Counted from the first letter of the stretch, positions 12,801 through 27,033 are shown. The stretch is DNA of 64,000 bases from Eledone cirrhosa (GCA_964016885.1 OZ024740.1:1574595-1638594); one strand, 5' to 3'. Notes: generated from the sequence alone by a model not told the origin. Numbers and translations: made by a program.

Positions 12801-15800
12801 CTATGGTGAGGCCAACATTTCACATCTGACCTTGGGGCTATTACCAGCTGTAGTGAGGTCTACATTTCGTATCTGACCTGGGACTATTACCATCTCTGGT
12901 GAGGCTTACATTTCACATCTGACCTGGGACTATTTCCAGCTCTGGTGAGGTCTACATTCCACATTTGACCTGGAACAATTACCAGCTATGGTGGGGCCTA
13001 CATTTCACATCTGACCTGGAACTATTACCATCTCTGGTGAGAACTACATTTCACATCTGACCTAGAACTATTAGCAGCTATGGTGAGGTCTACATTTTAC
13101 ATCTGACCTGGAACTATTGCCAGCTATAGAGGCCTACATTTCACATCTGACGTGGGACTATTACCAGCTCTGGTGAGGCCTACATTTCACATCTGACCTG
13201 AGACTATTACCAGCTCTGGTGAGGCCTACATTTCACATCTGACCTGGGACTATTACCAGCTCTGGTGAGGCGTAGATTTCACATCTGACCTGGAACAATT
13301 ACCAGCTATGGTGGGGCCTACATTTCACATCTGACCTCGGACTAATCCAGTTATGGTGAGACCTACATTTCTCATCTGACCTGGGACTATTACCAGCTCT
13401 GGTGAGGCCTACATTTCACATCTGACCTGGGACTATTACCAGCTCGGGTGAGGCCTACATTTCAGATCTGACCTGGGACTATTTCCAGCTATGGTGATGC
13501 CTACATTTCAGATTTGACCTGGAACTATTACCATCTCTGGTGAGACCTACATTTCACATCTGACCTGGGACTATTACCAGCTATGCTGACACCTACATTT
13601 CACATCTGACCTGGAACTATTACCATCTCTGGTGAGAACTACAATTCACATCTGACCTAGAACTATTACCTGCTCTGGTGAGGCCTACATTTCACATCTG
13701 ACCTGGGATTATTACCAGCTCTGGTGAGGCCTACATTTCACATCTGACCTGGGATTATTACCAGCTCTGGTGAGGCCTACATTTCACATCCGACCTGGAA
13801 CTATTACCATCTCTAGTGAGGGCTACATTTCACATCTGACCTGGGACTATTACCAGCTATGGTGAGGCCTACATTTCACATTTGACCTGGGACTAATACC
13901 AGCTTTGGAATGTCTATATTTCAATTCTGACCTGACACTATTACCAGCTACGGTAAGGTGTATATTTCAAATCTGACCCGGGACTAATACCAGCCTAGGT
14001 GAGGTGTGCATTTCACAACTGACCTGGAACTATAACCAGCTATGGTGAGGTCTACATTTCACATCTGACTGGGAACTATTACCAGCTATAGAGGCCTACA
14101 TTTCACATCGGACGTGGGACTATTACCAGCTCTGCTCATGCCTACATTTCACATCTGACCTGGGAATATTATCAGCTCTGGTGACACCTACATTTCACAT
14201 CTGACCTGGGACTATTAGCAGCTATGATGAGGCCTACATTTCACATCTGACCTGGGACTATTAGCAGCTCGGGTGAGGCCTACATTTCACATCTGACCTA
14301 GAATTATTACCAGCTATAGTGAGGCCTACATTTGACATCTGACCTTGGACTATTACCATCTCTGGTGAGTCCTACATTTCACATCTGACCTGGAACTATT
14401 ACCATCTCTGGTGAGACCTACATTTCACATCTGACCTAGAACTATTACCATCTCTGGTGAGCCCTACATTTCACATCTGACCTAGAACTATTACCAGCTA
14501 TGGTGAGGCCTACATTTCACATCTGACCTGGAACTATTACCATCTCTGGTGAGACCTACATTTCACATCTGACCTAGAACTATTACCAGCTATGGTGAGG
14601 CCTACATTTCACATCTGACCTGGAACTATTACCATCTCTGGTGAGGGCTACATTTCACATCTGAACTGGGACTATTACCAGCTATGGTGAGGCCTACATT
14701 TCAATTCAGACCTGGGACTATTTCCAGCTATGGTGACGCCTACATTTCAGATTTGACATGGAACTATTACCATCTCTGGTGAGACCTACATTTAACATCT
14801 GACCTGGGACTATTAGCAGCTATGGTGAGGCCTACATTTCACATCTGACCAGGGACTATTACCAGCTCGGGTGAGGCCTACATTTGACATCTGACCTGGA
14901 ACTATTACCATCTCTGGTGAGACCTACATTTCACATCTGACCTAGAACTATTACCAGCTATGGTAAGGCCTACATTTCACATCTGACCTTGGACTATTAC
15001 CAGCTCTGGTGACGCCTACATTTCATATCTGACCTGGAACTATTACCATCTCTGGTGAGGCCTACATTTAACATCTGACCTGGGACTATTTCCAGCTATG
15101 GTGACACCTATATTTCACATCTGACCTGGAACTATTACCATCTCTGGTGAGAACTACATTTCATATCTGACCTAGAACTATTACCAGCTCTGGTGAGGCC
15201 TACATTTCACACCTGACCTGGGACTATTGCCAGCTATGGTGAGGCCTACATTTCACATCTGACCTGGAACTATTACCAACTTTGGTGAGGCCTACATTTC
15301 CCATCTTACCTGGAACTATTACCATTTCTGGTGAGGGCTACATTTCACATCTGACCTGGGACTAATACCAGTAATGGTGAGGTCTACATTTCAATTCTGA
15401 CCTGGGACTATTACCAGCTCTGGTGAGGTCTATATTTCACATCTAACCTGGAACTATTACCAGCTGTGCTGAGGCCTACATTTCACATCTGACCTGGTAC
15501 TATTACCAGCTCTGGTGAGGCTTAAATTTCACATCTGACCTGGGACTTTTACCAGCTGTGGTCAGGCCTACATTTCACATCTGACCTGGAACAATTACAA
15601 GCTATGGTGGGGCCTACATTTCACATCTGACTTAGGAATATTACCAGCTATGGTGAGGCCTACATTTCACATCTGACCTGGGACTATTTCAAGCTCTGGT
15701 GAGGTCAACATTTCACATCTGACCTGGGGCTATTACCAGCTATTGTGAGGCCTATATTTCACATCTGACCTGGGATTTTCACCATCTATTGTGAGACCTA

Positions 15801-18800
15801 CATTTCATATCTTACCTGGGATTATTACCAGCTATTGTGAGGGCCACATTTCACATCTGACCTGGAACTATTACCACCGATGGTGATGTCTACATTTCAC
15901 ATCTGACCTGGGACTATTACCAGCTCCGGTGAGGTCTACATCTCACATCTGACCTGGGACTATTACCAGCTTTGGTGAGGTCTACATTTCACATCTGACT
16001 TGGGAATATTACCAGCTATGGTGAGGCCTACATTTCACATCTGACCCGGGACTATTTCTAGCTCTGGTGAGGTCAACATTTCACATCTGACCTGGGACTA
16101 ATACCAGTTATGGTGAGGTCTACATTTCAATTCTGACCTGGGGCTATTACCAGCTCTGGTGAGGTCTACATTTTACATCTGACCTGGGAGTATTACCAGC
16201 TATGGTGAGGCCTACATTTGACATTCGACCTTGGGGCTATTACCAGCTGTAGTTAGGTCTACATTTCACATCTGACCTGGAACTATTTCCAGCTATGGTA
16301 AGGCCTACATTTCACATCTGACCTGGGACTATTACCAGCTATGGTGAGGCCAACATTTCACATCTGACCTTGGGGCTATTACCAGCTGTAGTTAGGTCTA
16401 CATTTCACATCTGACCTGGAACTATTTCCAGCTATGGTAAGGCCTACATTTCACATCTGACCTCGGACTATTACCATCTCTGGTCAGGCCTACATTTCAC
16501 ATCTGACCTGGGACTATTACCAGCTCTGGTGAGCTCTACATTCCTCATCTGACCTGGGACTATTAACAGCCAAGGTGAGGTCTACATTTCACATCTGACC
16601 TGGGACTAATACCAGCTTTGGAATGTCTATATTTCACATCTGCCCTGGGACTATTGCCAGCCAAGGTGAGGTCTACATTTCAATTCTGACCTGAGATTAT
16701 TACCAGCTTTGGTAAGGTCTACATTTCAAATCTGACCCGGGACTAATACCAGCCAAGGTGAGGTGTACATTTCACACCTGACCTGGAACTATAACCAGCT
16801 ATGGTAAGGCCTACATTTCACATCTGACCTGGAACTATTACCAGCTATGGAGGCGTCCATTTCACATCTGACCTGGGACTATTACCGGATGTGGCGAGGC
16901 CTACATTTCACGTCTGACCTGGGACTATTACTGGCTCTGGTGAGGCCTACATTTCACATCTGACCTTGGACTATTACCAGTTCTGGTGAGGCCTACATTT
17001 CACATCTGACGTAGGAATATTACCAGCTTTGGCGAGGCCTACATTTCACATCTGACCTGGGACTATTACCAGCTCTGCTGAGGCCTACATTTCACATCTG
17101 ACCTGGGACTATTACCAGCTATGGTGAGTCCTACATTTCACATCTGACCTCGGGGCTATTACCAGCTGTAGTGAGGTCTACATTTCACATCAAACCTGGT
17201 ACTATTATCACCTCTGGTGTGGCCTACATCTCACATCTGACCTGGGACTATTACCAGCTCTGGTGATGTCTACATTTCACATCTGATATGGGACTATTGC
17301 CAGCTTTGATGAGCTCTTTATTTCACATCTGACCTGGGACTATTACCAGCTATGGTGAGGCCAACATTTCACATCTGACCTTGGGGCTATCACCAGCTGT
17401 AGTGAGGTCTACATTTCACATCTGACCGCGGACTATTACCAGCTGTGGTAAGGCCTACATTTCATATCTGACCTCGGACTATTACCATCTCTGGTCAGGC
17501 CTACATTTCACATCTGACCTGGGACTATTACCAGCTCTGGTGAGCTCTACATTCCTCATCTGACCTGGGACTATTAACAGCCAAGGTGAGGTCTACATTT
17601 CACATCTGACCTGGGACTAATACCAGCTTTGGAATGTCTATATTCACATCTCACCTGGGAATATTGCCAGCCAAGGTGAGGTCTACATTTCAATTCTGAC
17701 CTGAGATTATTACCAGCTTTGGTAACGTCTACATTTCAAATCTGACCCGGGTCTAATACCAGCCAAGGTGAGGTGTACATTTCACACCTGACCTGGAACT
17801 ATAACCAGCTATGGTGAGGACTACATTTCTCATCTAACCTCGGACTATTAGCAGCTATGGTAAGGTCTACATTTCACATCTGACCTGGGACTAATACCAG
17901 TTATGGTGAGACCTATATTTCACTTCTGACCTGGGACTATTTCCAGCTATTGTGAGGCCTACATTACACATCTGACCTTGGGTCTATTACCAGCTGTAGT
18001 TAGGTCTACATTGCACATCTGACCTGGAACTATTTCCAGCTATGGTAAGGCCTACATTTCACATCTGACCTTGGGGCTTTTACCAGCTGTAGTGAGGTCT
18101 ACATTTCACATCTGACCGTGGACTATTACCAGCTCTGGTGAGGTCTACATTTCAATTCTGACCTGAGACTATTACCAGCTATGGTAAGGTCTACATTTCA
18201 AATCTTCCCCGGGACTAATACCAGCCAAGGTGAGGTGTACATTTCACACCTGACCTGGAACTATAACCAGCTATGGTGAGGCCTACATTTAACATCTGAC
18301 CTGGTACTATTTCCAGCTCTGGTGAGGTCTACATTTCACATCTGACCTGGGACTATTACCAGCTCTGGTGAGGCCTACATTTCACATCTGACCTTGAACT
18401 ATTTCCATCTCTGGTGAGGCCTACATTTCACATCTGACCTGGGAAATTACCACCTATGGTGAGGCCTAGATTTCACATCTGAACTGGGACTATTACCAGC
18501 TATGGTGAGGCCTAAATTTTACATCTGACCTGGAAATATTACGAGCTATGGTGAAGCCTACATTTCACATCTGACCTTGGACTAATACCAGTTATGGTGA
18601 GACCTACATTTCACTTCTGACCTGGGACTATTATCAGCTATTGTGAGGTCTATATTTCACATCTGACCTGGGACTATTACCAGCCAAAGTGAGGTCTATA
18701 TTTCACATCTGACCTGGGGCTATTACCAGCCAAAGTGAGGTCTATATTTCACATCTGACCTGGGGCTATTACTAGCTCTGGTGAGGTCTACATTTCACAT

Positions 18801-21800
18801 CTGACCTGGAACTATTTCCAGCTATGGTAAGGCCTACATTTCACATCTGACCTTGGGGCTTTTACCAGCTGTAGTGAGGTCTACATTTCACATCTGACCG
18901 CGGACTATTACCAGCTGTGGTAAGGTCTACATTTCATATCTGACCTGGGACTATTACCATCTCTGGTGAGGCTTACATTTCACATCTGACCTGGGAGTAT
19001 TACCAGCTGTGGTGAGGTATACATTTCTTATCTGACCTGGGACTATTGCCTGCCAAGGTGAGGTCTACATTTCAAATCTGACCCGGGATTAATACCAGCC
19101 AAGGTGAGGTGTACATTTCACACCTGACCTGGAACTATAAGCAGCTATGGGGGCCTACATTTCACATCTGACCTGGTACTATTTCCAGCTCTGGTGAGGC
19201 GTAGATTTCACATCTGACCTAGGACTAATACCAGCTGTGGTGGCGTCTACATTTCACTTCTCACCTGGGACTATTACCAGCTTTGGAATGTCTATATTTC
19301 ACATCTGACCTGGGACTATTGCCAGCCAAGGTGAGGTCTAAATTTCACATCCAACCTGGGATTATTTCCAGCTATGGTGAGGCCTACATTTCACATCTGA
19401 CCTTGGGGCTATTACCAGATCTGGTGATGTCTACATTTCACATCTGATATGGGACTATTGCCAGCTTTGATGAGGTCTACATTTCACATCTGACCTGGGA
19501 CTATTTCCAGCTATTTTGAGGCCTATATTTGACATCTGACCTTGGGGCTATTACCAGCTGTAGTGAGGTCTACATTTCACATCTCACCTTGGACTATTAC
19601 CAGCTCTGGTGAGGTCTACATTTCAATTCTGACCTGAAACTATTACCAGCTATGGGAAGGTCTACATTTCAAATCTGACCCGGGACTAATACCAGCCAAG
19701 GTGAGGTGTACATTTCACATCTGACCTGGGACTATTACCAGCTCTGGTGAGTCCTACATTTCACATCTGACCTGGTACTATTTCCAGCTCTGGTGAGGCG
19801 TAGATTTCACATCTGACCTGGGACTATTTCCAGCTGTGGTGAGGTCTACATTTCACATCTGACCCGGGACTATTACCATCTATGGTGAGGCCTACATTTT
19901 GCATCTGACCTGGAACTATTTCCAGCTATGGTGGGGCCTACATTTCACATCTGACCTGGGACTAATACCAGTTATGGTGAGACCTACATTTCACATCTGA
20001 CCTGGAACTATTACCATCTCTGGTGAGGCCTACATTTCACATCTGTCCGGGGACTATTACCAGCTATGGTGAGGCCTATATTTCACATCTGACCTGGAAC
20101 TATTACCAGCTATGGTGAGGCCTACATTTCACATCTGTCCTGGGACTATTAGCAGCTCCGGTGAGGTCTACATTTCACATCTGACCTGGGACTATTACTA
20201 GCCAGGGTGCGGTCTATATTTCACACTTGACTGTGGGCTATTACCAGCTTTGGTGCGGTCTACATTTCACATCTGTCCGGGGACTATTACCAGCTGTGGT
20301 GAGGCCTACATATCACATCTAACCTGGGACTATTGCCAGCTCTGGTGAGGCCTACATTTCACATCTAACCTGGGACTATTAGCAGCTCTGATGATGCCTA
20401 CATTTCACATCTGACCTGGGACTATTTCCAGCTCTGGTGACGCCTACATTTCACATCTGACCTGGGATTATAACCAGCTATTGTGAGGCCTACATTTCAC
20501 ATCTGACCTGGAACTATTACTAGCTACGGTGAGGCCTACATTTCACATCTGACCTGGGACTATTACCAGCTATGGTGAGGCCTACATTTTGCATCTGACC
20601 TGGAACTATTTCCAGCTATGGTGGGGCCTACATTTCACATCTGACCTGGGACTAATACCAGTTATGGTGAGACCTACATTTCACATCTGACCTGGGACTA
20701 TTACCAGCCAAGGTGCGGTCTATATTTCACATCTGACCTGGGGCTATTACCAGCTTTGGTGAGGTCTACATTTCACATCTGACCTGAGTCTATTACCAGG
20801 TCTGGTGAGGTCTACATTTCTCATCTGACCTGGGACTATTACCAGCTTTGGAATGTCTATATTTCACATCTGACCTGGGAATATTGCCAGCCAAGGTGAG
20901 GTCTAAATTTCACATCCAACCTGGGACTATTACCATCTCTGATGAGGCCTACATTTCAATTCTGATTGAGACTATTACCAGCTTTGGTAAGGTCTACATT
21001 TCAAATCTGACCCGGGATAATACCAGCCAAGGTGAGGTGTACATTTCACACCTGACTTGGAACTATAACCAGCTATGGTGAGGCCTACATTTCACATCTG
21101 ACCTGGAACTATGACCAGCTATGGAAGCCTTCATTTCAGATCTGACGTGGTACTTTTACCAGCTCTAGTGAGGCGTACATTTCACATCTGACCTGGGACT
21201 ATTACCAGCTGTGGTGAGGCCTACATTTCAAATCTGACCTGGGATTATAACCAGCTATGGTGAGGCCTACATTTCACATCTGACCTGGGACTATTACCAG
21301 TTCTGGTGAGGCCTACATTTCACATCTGACCTGGGACTATTGCCAGCTTTGATGAGGTCTACATTTCACATCTGACCTGGGACTATTACTAGCTATGGTG
21401 AAGCCTACATTTCACATCTGACTTTGGGGTTATTACCAGCTGTAATGAGGTCTATATTTCACATCTGACCTGGGACTATTACCAGCTGTCGTGAGGTCTA
21501 CATTTCACATCTGACCTGGGACTATTACCAGCTCTGTTGAGGCCTACATTTCACATCTGACCTGGAACTATTACCATCTCTGGTGAGGCCTACATTTCAC
21601 ATCTGACCTGGGACTATTACCAGCTCTGGTGAGGCCTATATTTCACATCTGACCTGGAACTATTACCAGCTATGGTGAGGCCTACATTTCACATCTGTCC
21701 TGGGACTATTAGCAGCTCCGGTGAGGTCTACATTTCACATATGACCTGGGACTATTACTAGCCAGGGTGCGGTCTATATTTCACACTTGACTGTGGGCTA

Positions 21801-23930
21801 TTACCAGCTTTGGTGCGGTCTACATTTCACATCTGACCTGGGACTATTACCAGCTCTGATGATGCCTACATATCACATCTAACCTGGGACTATTTCCAGC
21901 TCTGGTGAGGCCTACATTTCACATCTAACCTGGGACTATTAGCAGCTCTGATGATGCCTACATTTCACATCTGACCTGGGACTATGTCCAGCTCTGGTGA
22001 CGCCTACATTTCACATCTGACCTGGGATTATAACCAGCTATTGTGAGGCCTACATTTCACATCTGACCTGGAACTATTACTAGCTACGGTGAGGCCTACA
22101 TTTCACATCTGACCTGGGACTATTACCAGCTATGGTGAGACCTACATTTCACATCTTACCTGGGATTATTACCAGCTATTGTGAGACCTACATTTCACAT
22201 CTGATCTGGGATTATTACCAGCTATTGTGAGACCTACATTTCACATCTGATCTGGGATTATTACCAGCTATTGTGAGACCTACATTTCACATCTGACTTG
22301 GGACTATTACCAGCTATGGTGGGGCCTATATTTCATATCTGACCTGGGACTATTACTAGCGCTGGTGAGGTCTACATTTCACATCTGGCGTGGGGCTATT
22401 ACCAGCTCTGGTGAGGTCTACATTTCACATCTGACCTGGGGCTATTACCAGCTCTGGTGAGGTTTACATTTCACATCTGACCTTGGGGCTATTACCAGCT
22501 GTAGTTAGGTCTGGATTTCACATCTGACCTGGAACTATTTCCAGCTATGGTGAGGCCTACATTTCACATCTAACCTTGGGGCTTTTGCCAGCTGTAGTGA
22601 GGTCTACATTTCACATCTGACCTGGTACTATTACCAGGTCTGGTGAGGTCTACATTTCTCATCTGACCTGGGACTATTAACAGCCAAGGTGAGGTCTACA
22701 TTTCAATTCTGACCTGAGACTATTACCAGCTTTGGTAAGGTCTACATTTTAAATCTGACCCGGGACTAATACCAGCCAAGTTGTGGTGTACATTTTACAT
22801 CTGACCTGGGACTATTACCAGCTATGGCGATGTCTACATTTCACATCTGACCTGGGACTATTGCCAGCTTTGATGAGGTCTACATTTCACATCTGACCTG
22901 GGACTAATACCAGCTATGGTGACGCCTACATTTCACATCTGACCTTGGGTCTATTACCAGCTGTAGTGAGGTCTACATTTAACATCTAACCTCGGACTAT
23001 TACCAGCTGTGGTGAGGTCTACATTTCACATCTGGCCTTGGACTATTACCATCTCTGGTGAGGCCTACATTTCACATCTGACCTGGGACTATTACTAGCT
23101 CTGGTGAGATCTACATTTCACATTTGACCTGGGACTATTACCAGCCAAGGTGAGGTCTACATTTCACATCTGATCTGGGACTATTACCGGCTTTGGTAAG
23201 GCCTACATTCCACATCTGACCTGGGACAATTACCAGCTATGGTGAGACCTACATTTCACATCTGACTTGGGATTATTACCAGCTACGGTGAGGCTTATAT
23301 TTCACATCTGACCTGGGGCTATTACCAGCTCTGTTGAAGCCTACATTTCACATCTGACCTGGAACTATTTCCAGCTCTGGTGAGGCCTACATTTCACATC
23401 TGACCTGGGAATATTACCATCTCTGGCGAGGCCTACATTTCACATCTGACCTGGGACTATTACCAGCTATGCTGAGGCGTACATTTCACATCTGACCTGG
23501 AACTATTACTAGCTATGGTGAGGCCTACATTTCACATCTGACCTGGGACTATTACCAGCTCTGGTGAGGCCTACATTTCACATCTGACCTGAGACTATTA
23601 CCAGCTCTGGTGAGGCCTACATTTCACATCTGACCTGGGACTATTACCAGCTCTGGTGAGGCGTACATTTCACATCTGACCTGGAACTATTACCAGCTAT
23701 GGTGAGGCCTACATTTCACATCTGACCTGGGACTATTACCAGCTCTGGTGAGGCCTACATTTCACATCTGACCTGGGACTATTACCAGCTCTGGTGAGGC
23801 CTACATTTCACATCTGACCTGGGACTATTACCAGCTCTGGTGAGGCCTACATTTCACATCTGACCTGGAACTATTACCATCTCTGGTGAGGTCTACATTT
23901 CATATCTGACCTGGGTCCATTACTAGCTTT
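6862..23930. repeat. 17-kb intronic array of a 46-bp unit
   Basis: About 370 diverged copies of a 46-base unit of the form cctgggactattaccagct / ctggtgaggcctac / atttcacatctga. It lies wholly between exons 2 and 3. Variant blocks recur: units with 'actaataccagctttggaa', then 'gacctgagactatt', then 'gacccgggactaatacc' and 'aggtgtgcatttcac' appear together in the same order near 7195, 8935, 9665, 11410, 12375 and 13885, with a related version near 16600, 17610 and 20840. This shows higher-order duplication. No ORF of note is present; 46 is not a multiple of three. Each unit holds a GGTGAG donor-like motif. Confidence 0.95.
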
Positions 23931-24109
23931 GCACGAGCCTTTTTTTGATGCCATTGTTTGAAACCAAACTTAGTACTGCAAAGTAATAACAAATTTAGTA
24001 TTTACTTAAGGTTTCCACTTCTTACAGCTATGGTAACTGCCCCTCCTCATGGTGCCTATTGAAAGTTAGGGAGAGCTGTTTTAATGATGGCTCCTCGCAG
24101 TAGAAATAA

Positions 24110-24305
24110 TTGAAGGCACATGGCTTAGTGGTTTGAACATTTGACTTTCAATCTGGTGGTGGTGAGTTCGAATCCTGGACTGGGCTGTGTATTGTGTCCT
24201 TGTGACACTTTATTTCACGTTGCTCTAGTTGACTCAGCTGTAGAAATGAGTTTTAACATTGTTGGCGTCAAGCTGTATTGGCCATCGCCTTTACCTTGGC
24301 AACAT
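24110..24305 (+). mobile_element. tRNA-derived SINE next to the 41-bp array
   Basis: A-box-like TGGCTTAGTGG at 24120 and B-box GAGTTCGAATCC at 24166, followed by a body with 'cactttatttcacgttgctc', which is shared with the SINE at 38210-38425. Its 3' end (ttggcaacatc) runs directly into the G-rich minisatellite. Confidence 0.8.
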
Positions 24306-25976
24306 CGGTGGTGGGGAGAGGGGGGAGTCTGGTATGTATGGGTGACTGGTGGTGTGGAGAGGGGGGAGACTGGTATGTATGGGTGACTGGTGGTGGGGAG
24401 AGGGGGGAGTCTGGTATGTATGGGTGACTGGTGGTGGGGAGAGGGGGAAGACTGGTATGTATGGGTGATTGGTGGTGTGGAGAGGGGGGAGACTGGTATG
24501 TATGGGTGACTGGTGGTGGGGAGAGGGGGGAGTCTGGTATGTATGGGTGACTGGTGGTGGGGAGAGGGGGGAGTCTGGTATGTATGGGTGACTGGTGGTG
24601 GGGAGAGGGGGAAGACTGGTATGTATGGGTGACTGGTGGTGGGGAGAAGGGGGAGACTGGTATGTATGGGTGACTGGTGGTGTGGAGAGGGGGGAGTCTG
24701 GTATGTATGGGTGACTGGTGGTGGGGAGAGGGGGGAGTCTGGTATGTATGGGTGACTGGTGGTGGGGAGAGGGGGGAGTCTGGTATGTATGGGTGACTGG
24801 TGGTGGGGAGAGGGGGAAGACTGGTATGTATGGGTGACTGGTGGTGGGGAGAAGGGGGAAGACTGGTATGTATGGGTGACTGGTGGTGGGGAGAAGGGGG
24901 AGACTGGTATGTATGGGTGACTGGTGGTGGGGAGAAGGGGGAGACTGGTATGTATGGGTGACTGGTGGTGTGGAGAGGGGGGAGTCTGGTATGTATGGGT
25001 GACTGGTGGTGTGGAGAGGGGGGAGTCTGGTATGTATGGGTGACTGGTGGTGGGGAGAGGGGGGAGTCTGGTATGTATGGGTGACTGGTGGTGGGGAGAG
25101 GGGGGAGTCTGGTATGTATGGGTGACTGGTGGTGGGGAGAGGGGGAAGACTGGTATGTATGGGTGACTGGTGGTGGGGAGAAGGGGGAGACTGGTATGTA
25201 TGGGTGACTGGTGGTGGGGAGAAGGGGGAGACTGGTATGTATGGGTGACTGGTGGTGGGGAGAAGGGGGAGACTGGTATGTATGGGTGACTGGTGGTGGG
25301 GAGAGGGGGGAGACTGGTATGTATGGGTGACTGGTGGTGGGGAGAGGGGGGTGACTGGTGGTGTGGAGAGGGGGGAGACTGGTATGTATGGGTGACTGGT
25401 GGTGGGGAGAGGGGGGAGACTCGTATGTATGGGTGATTGGTGGTGGGGAGAGGAGGGGAGACTGGTATGTATGGGTGACAGGTGGTGGGGAGAGGGGGGA
25501 GGCTGGTATGTATGGGTGACTGGTGGTGGGGAGAGGGGGGAGACTGGTATGTATGGGTGACTGGTGGTGGGGAGAGGGGGAGGCTGGTATGTATGGGTGA
25601 CTGGTGGTGGGGAGAGGGGGAGACTGGTATGTATGGGTGACTGGTGGTGTGGAGAGGGGGGAGACTGGTATGTATGGGTGACTGGTGGTGGGGAGAGGGG
25701 GGCAGACTGGTATGTATGGGTGACTGGTGGTGGGGAGAGGGGGGAGACTGGTATGTATGGGTGACTGGTGGTGGGGAGAGGGGGGAGACTGGTATGTATG
25801 GGTGATTGGTGGTGGGGAGAGGGGCGAGACTGGTATGTATGGGTGACTGGTGGTGGGGAGAGGGGGGAGACTGGTATGTATGGGTGACTGGTGGTGTGGA
25901 GAGGGGGGAGACTGGTATGTATGGGTGACTGGTGGTGGGGAGAGGGGGGAGACTGGTATGTATGGGTGACTGGTGG
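24306..25976. repeat. G-rich 41-bp minisatellite
   Basis: About 41 copies of a 41-base unit (ggtatgtatgggtgactggt + ggtggggagaggggggagact), occasionally 40 or 42 bases. Runs of four to six G in every unit make the plus strand a strong G-quadruplex candidate. The unit has no stop in any minus-strand frame, so three overlapping frames of 569-606 codons (His/Pro/Ser/Thr repeats) open up; I treat them as artefacts. Confidence 0.95.
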
Positions 25977-26104
25977 CCTTCCACAAACAACCTTGCCCAA
26001 ATTTGTACCTCAAAAGTGGAACAGTCTAAGTGCAAACCCCTTGGTTATTCATGACCAAAGGGCATCTTTTTAGATAGAAAGTATACCACTTGGTGTGTCC
26101 AAAA

Positions 26105-26345
26105 TGTACAGGCAGAGCCAGATTTAATGGGGGGAAAAGGGGCTTTTGCCCCAAACCCCTGTAGTGGGGGTGGGGGATCATAGCCATAGCAAATTATTTG
26201 TGCCCTCAGCTGGGCTTTTTAGTTTTAAGATGGTTTGAATTTCTGAATTCAATACCTGTATGTATAACTTTTCAATTCCAATTACTTGTGCCAAACTACC
26301 TTTGATATGTAAAATTAGGGAGGGGGGGGTGTATTCTTTTTTTTT
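26105..26345 (+). repeat. Dispersed repeat, copy 1
   Basis: The segment from about 26195 (gtgccctcagctgggc) to 26330 (atatgtaaaattaggg) is the reverse complement of 53215-53330. It is an intronic interspersed element of unknown class; the other copy has direct flanking repeats. Confidence 0.6.
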
Positions 26346-26431
26346 GTGTATGAGGGGGGCCCCAAGGTATACAGGTATGTCTTTTACATTCGATCCCTTG
26401 TGATATTATAATGTCTTTGAAATATTTTCAG

Positions 26432-26606
26432 GTACTTCTGATGATTATATGTCTGTGATGGGAGATCCAATGAACGTTAGCTTCAATCAGTTACCAAGTG
26501 TTCCTTCAAATTACACAACTAACAGCCAGGCTGTCCTTGAATCTTTGAAGAACTCTCTACCAAACAAAGACAACAACGACACTGAACAATATATATATAA
26601 ATACAG
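26432..26606 (+). CDS. Internal exon 3 of putative OSBP/ORP-family gene
   Basis: A 175-base exon between an acceptor (atattttcag, ends 26431) and a donor (atacag-gtaagt). Two bases complete the split Gly codon from exon 2, and the exon ends with two bases of the next codon. It reads GTSDDYMSVMGDPMNVSFNQ, then a Ser/Asn/Pro-rich stretch, and ends EQYIYKY plus a split Arg or Ser codon. It looks like a disordered linker, as found before the sterol-binding domain in OSBP relatives. The next exon is not identified in the remaining 37 kb, apart from the possible alternative first exon at 52766, which ends in the same phase. Confidence 0.6.
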
Positions 26607-26636
26607 GTAAGTGTTGACTCCTCTCACTTGCCTCAA

Positions 26637-26712
26637 TATCATCATCATCATCATTGATTAACATCTATCTTCCACGCTAGCATGGGTTAGACGAGTTTGT
26701 CCCATTTAGAGG
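26637..26712 (+). mobile_element. LINE 3'-tail fragment
   Basis: An (ATC)n run followed by 'cttccacgctagcatgggtt' matches the reversed 3' UTR of the RT element ending at 33255, truncated to about 75 bases. Confidence 0.6.
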
Positions 26713-27029
26713 CAAATTAGGTCAGGTGATTGTATTTCGCTCATATAGAAGTGCATCTTTTTCTTTGACTGATTTTGAAATAATTGAAAACTAAAATGGT
26801 TACTTCTATATGATTTTGCTCTTAGCACAGCTGTTGTTGTTGTAAAGCTGTTTATTGAACAGAACCAAAATGACGTATTATGGTGTAACAGCCTGGATAT
26901 AGTGATATCATCATTGATATAAATGATCTGATTGATCATAGTTAGTTGACGGCAGTAACAGACACCCACAATTTCCCTCCACACTTTGTAGCTTTAATAA
27001 TCAGTTGTGCCCCTGATCATTGGTGGGGT
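26713..27029. other. Intronic sequence, nothing recognised
   Basis: AT-rich, no coding frame or repeat that I can name. Confidence 0.4.
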
Positions 27030-27033
27030 TTAA

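Noticed and set aside
20848..21081. 77-codon frame in the 46-bp array
   Set aside because: Chance opening in a tandem repeat whose period is not a multiple of three.
24215..26035. Three overlapping minus-strand frames of 569-606 codons (HTYQSPPSPHH repeats)
   Set aside because: All three frames are open because the 41-bp unit lacks stops on that strand. There is no non-repeat coding part.
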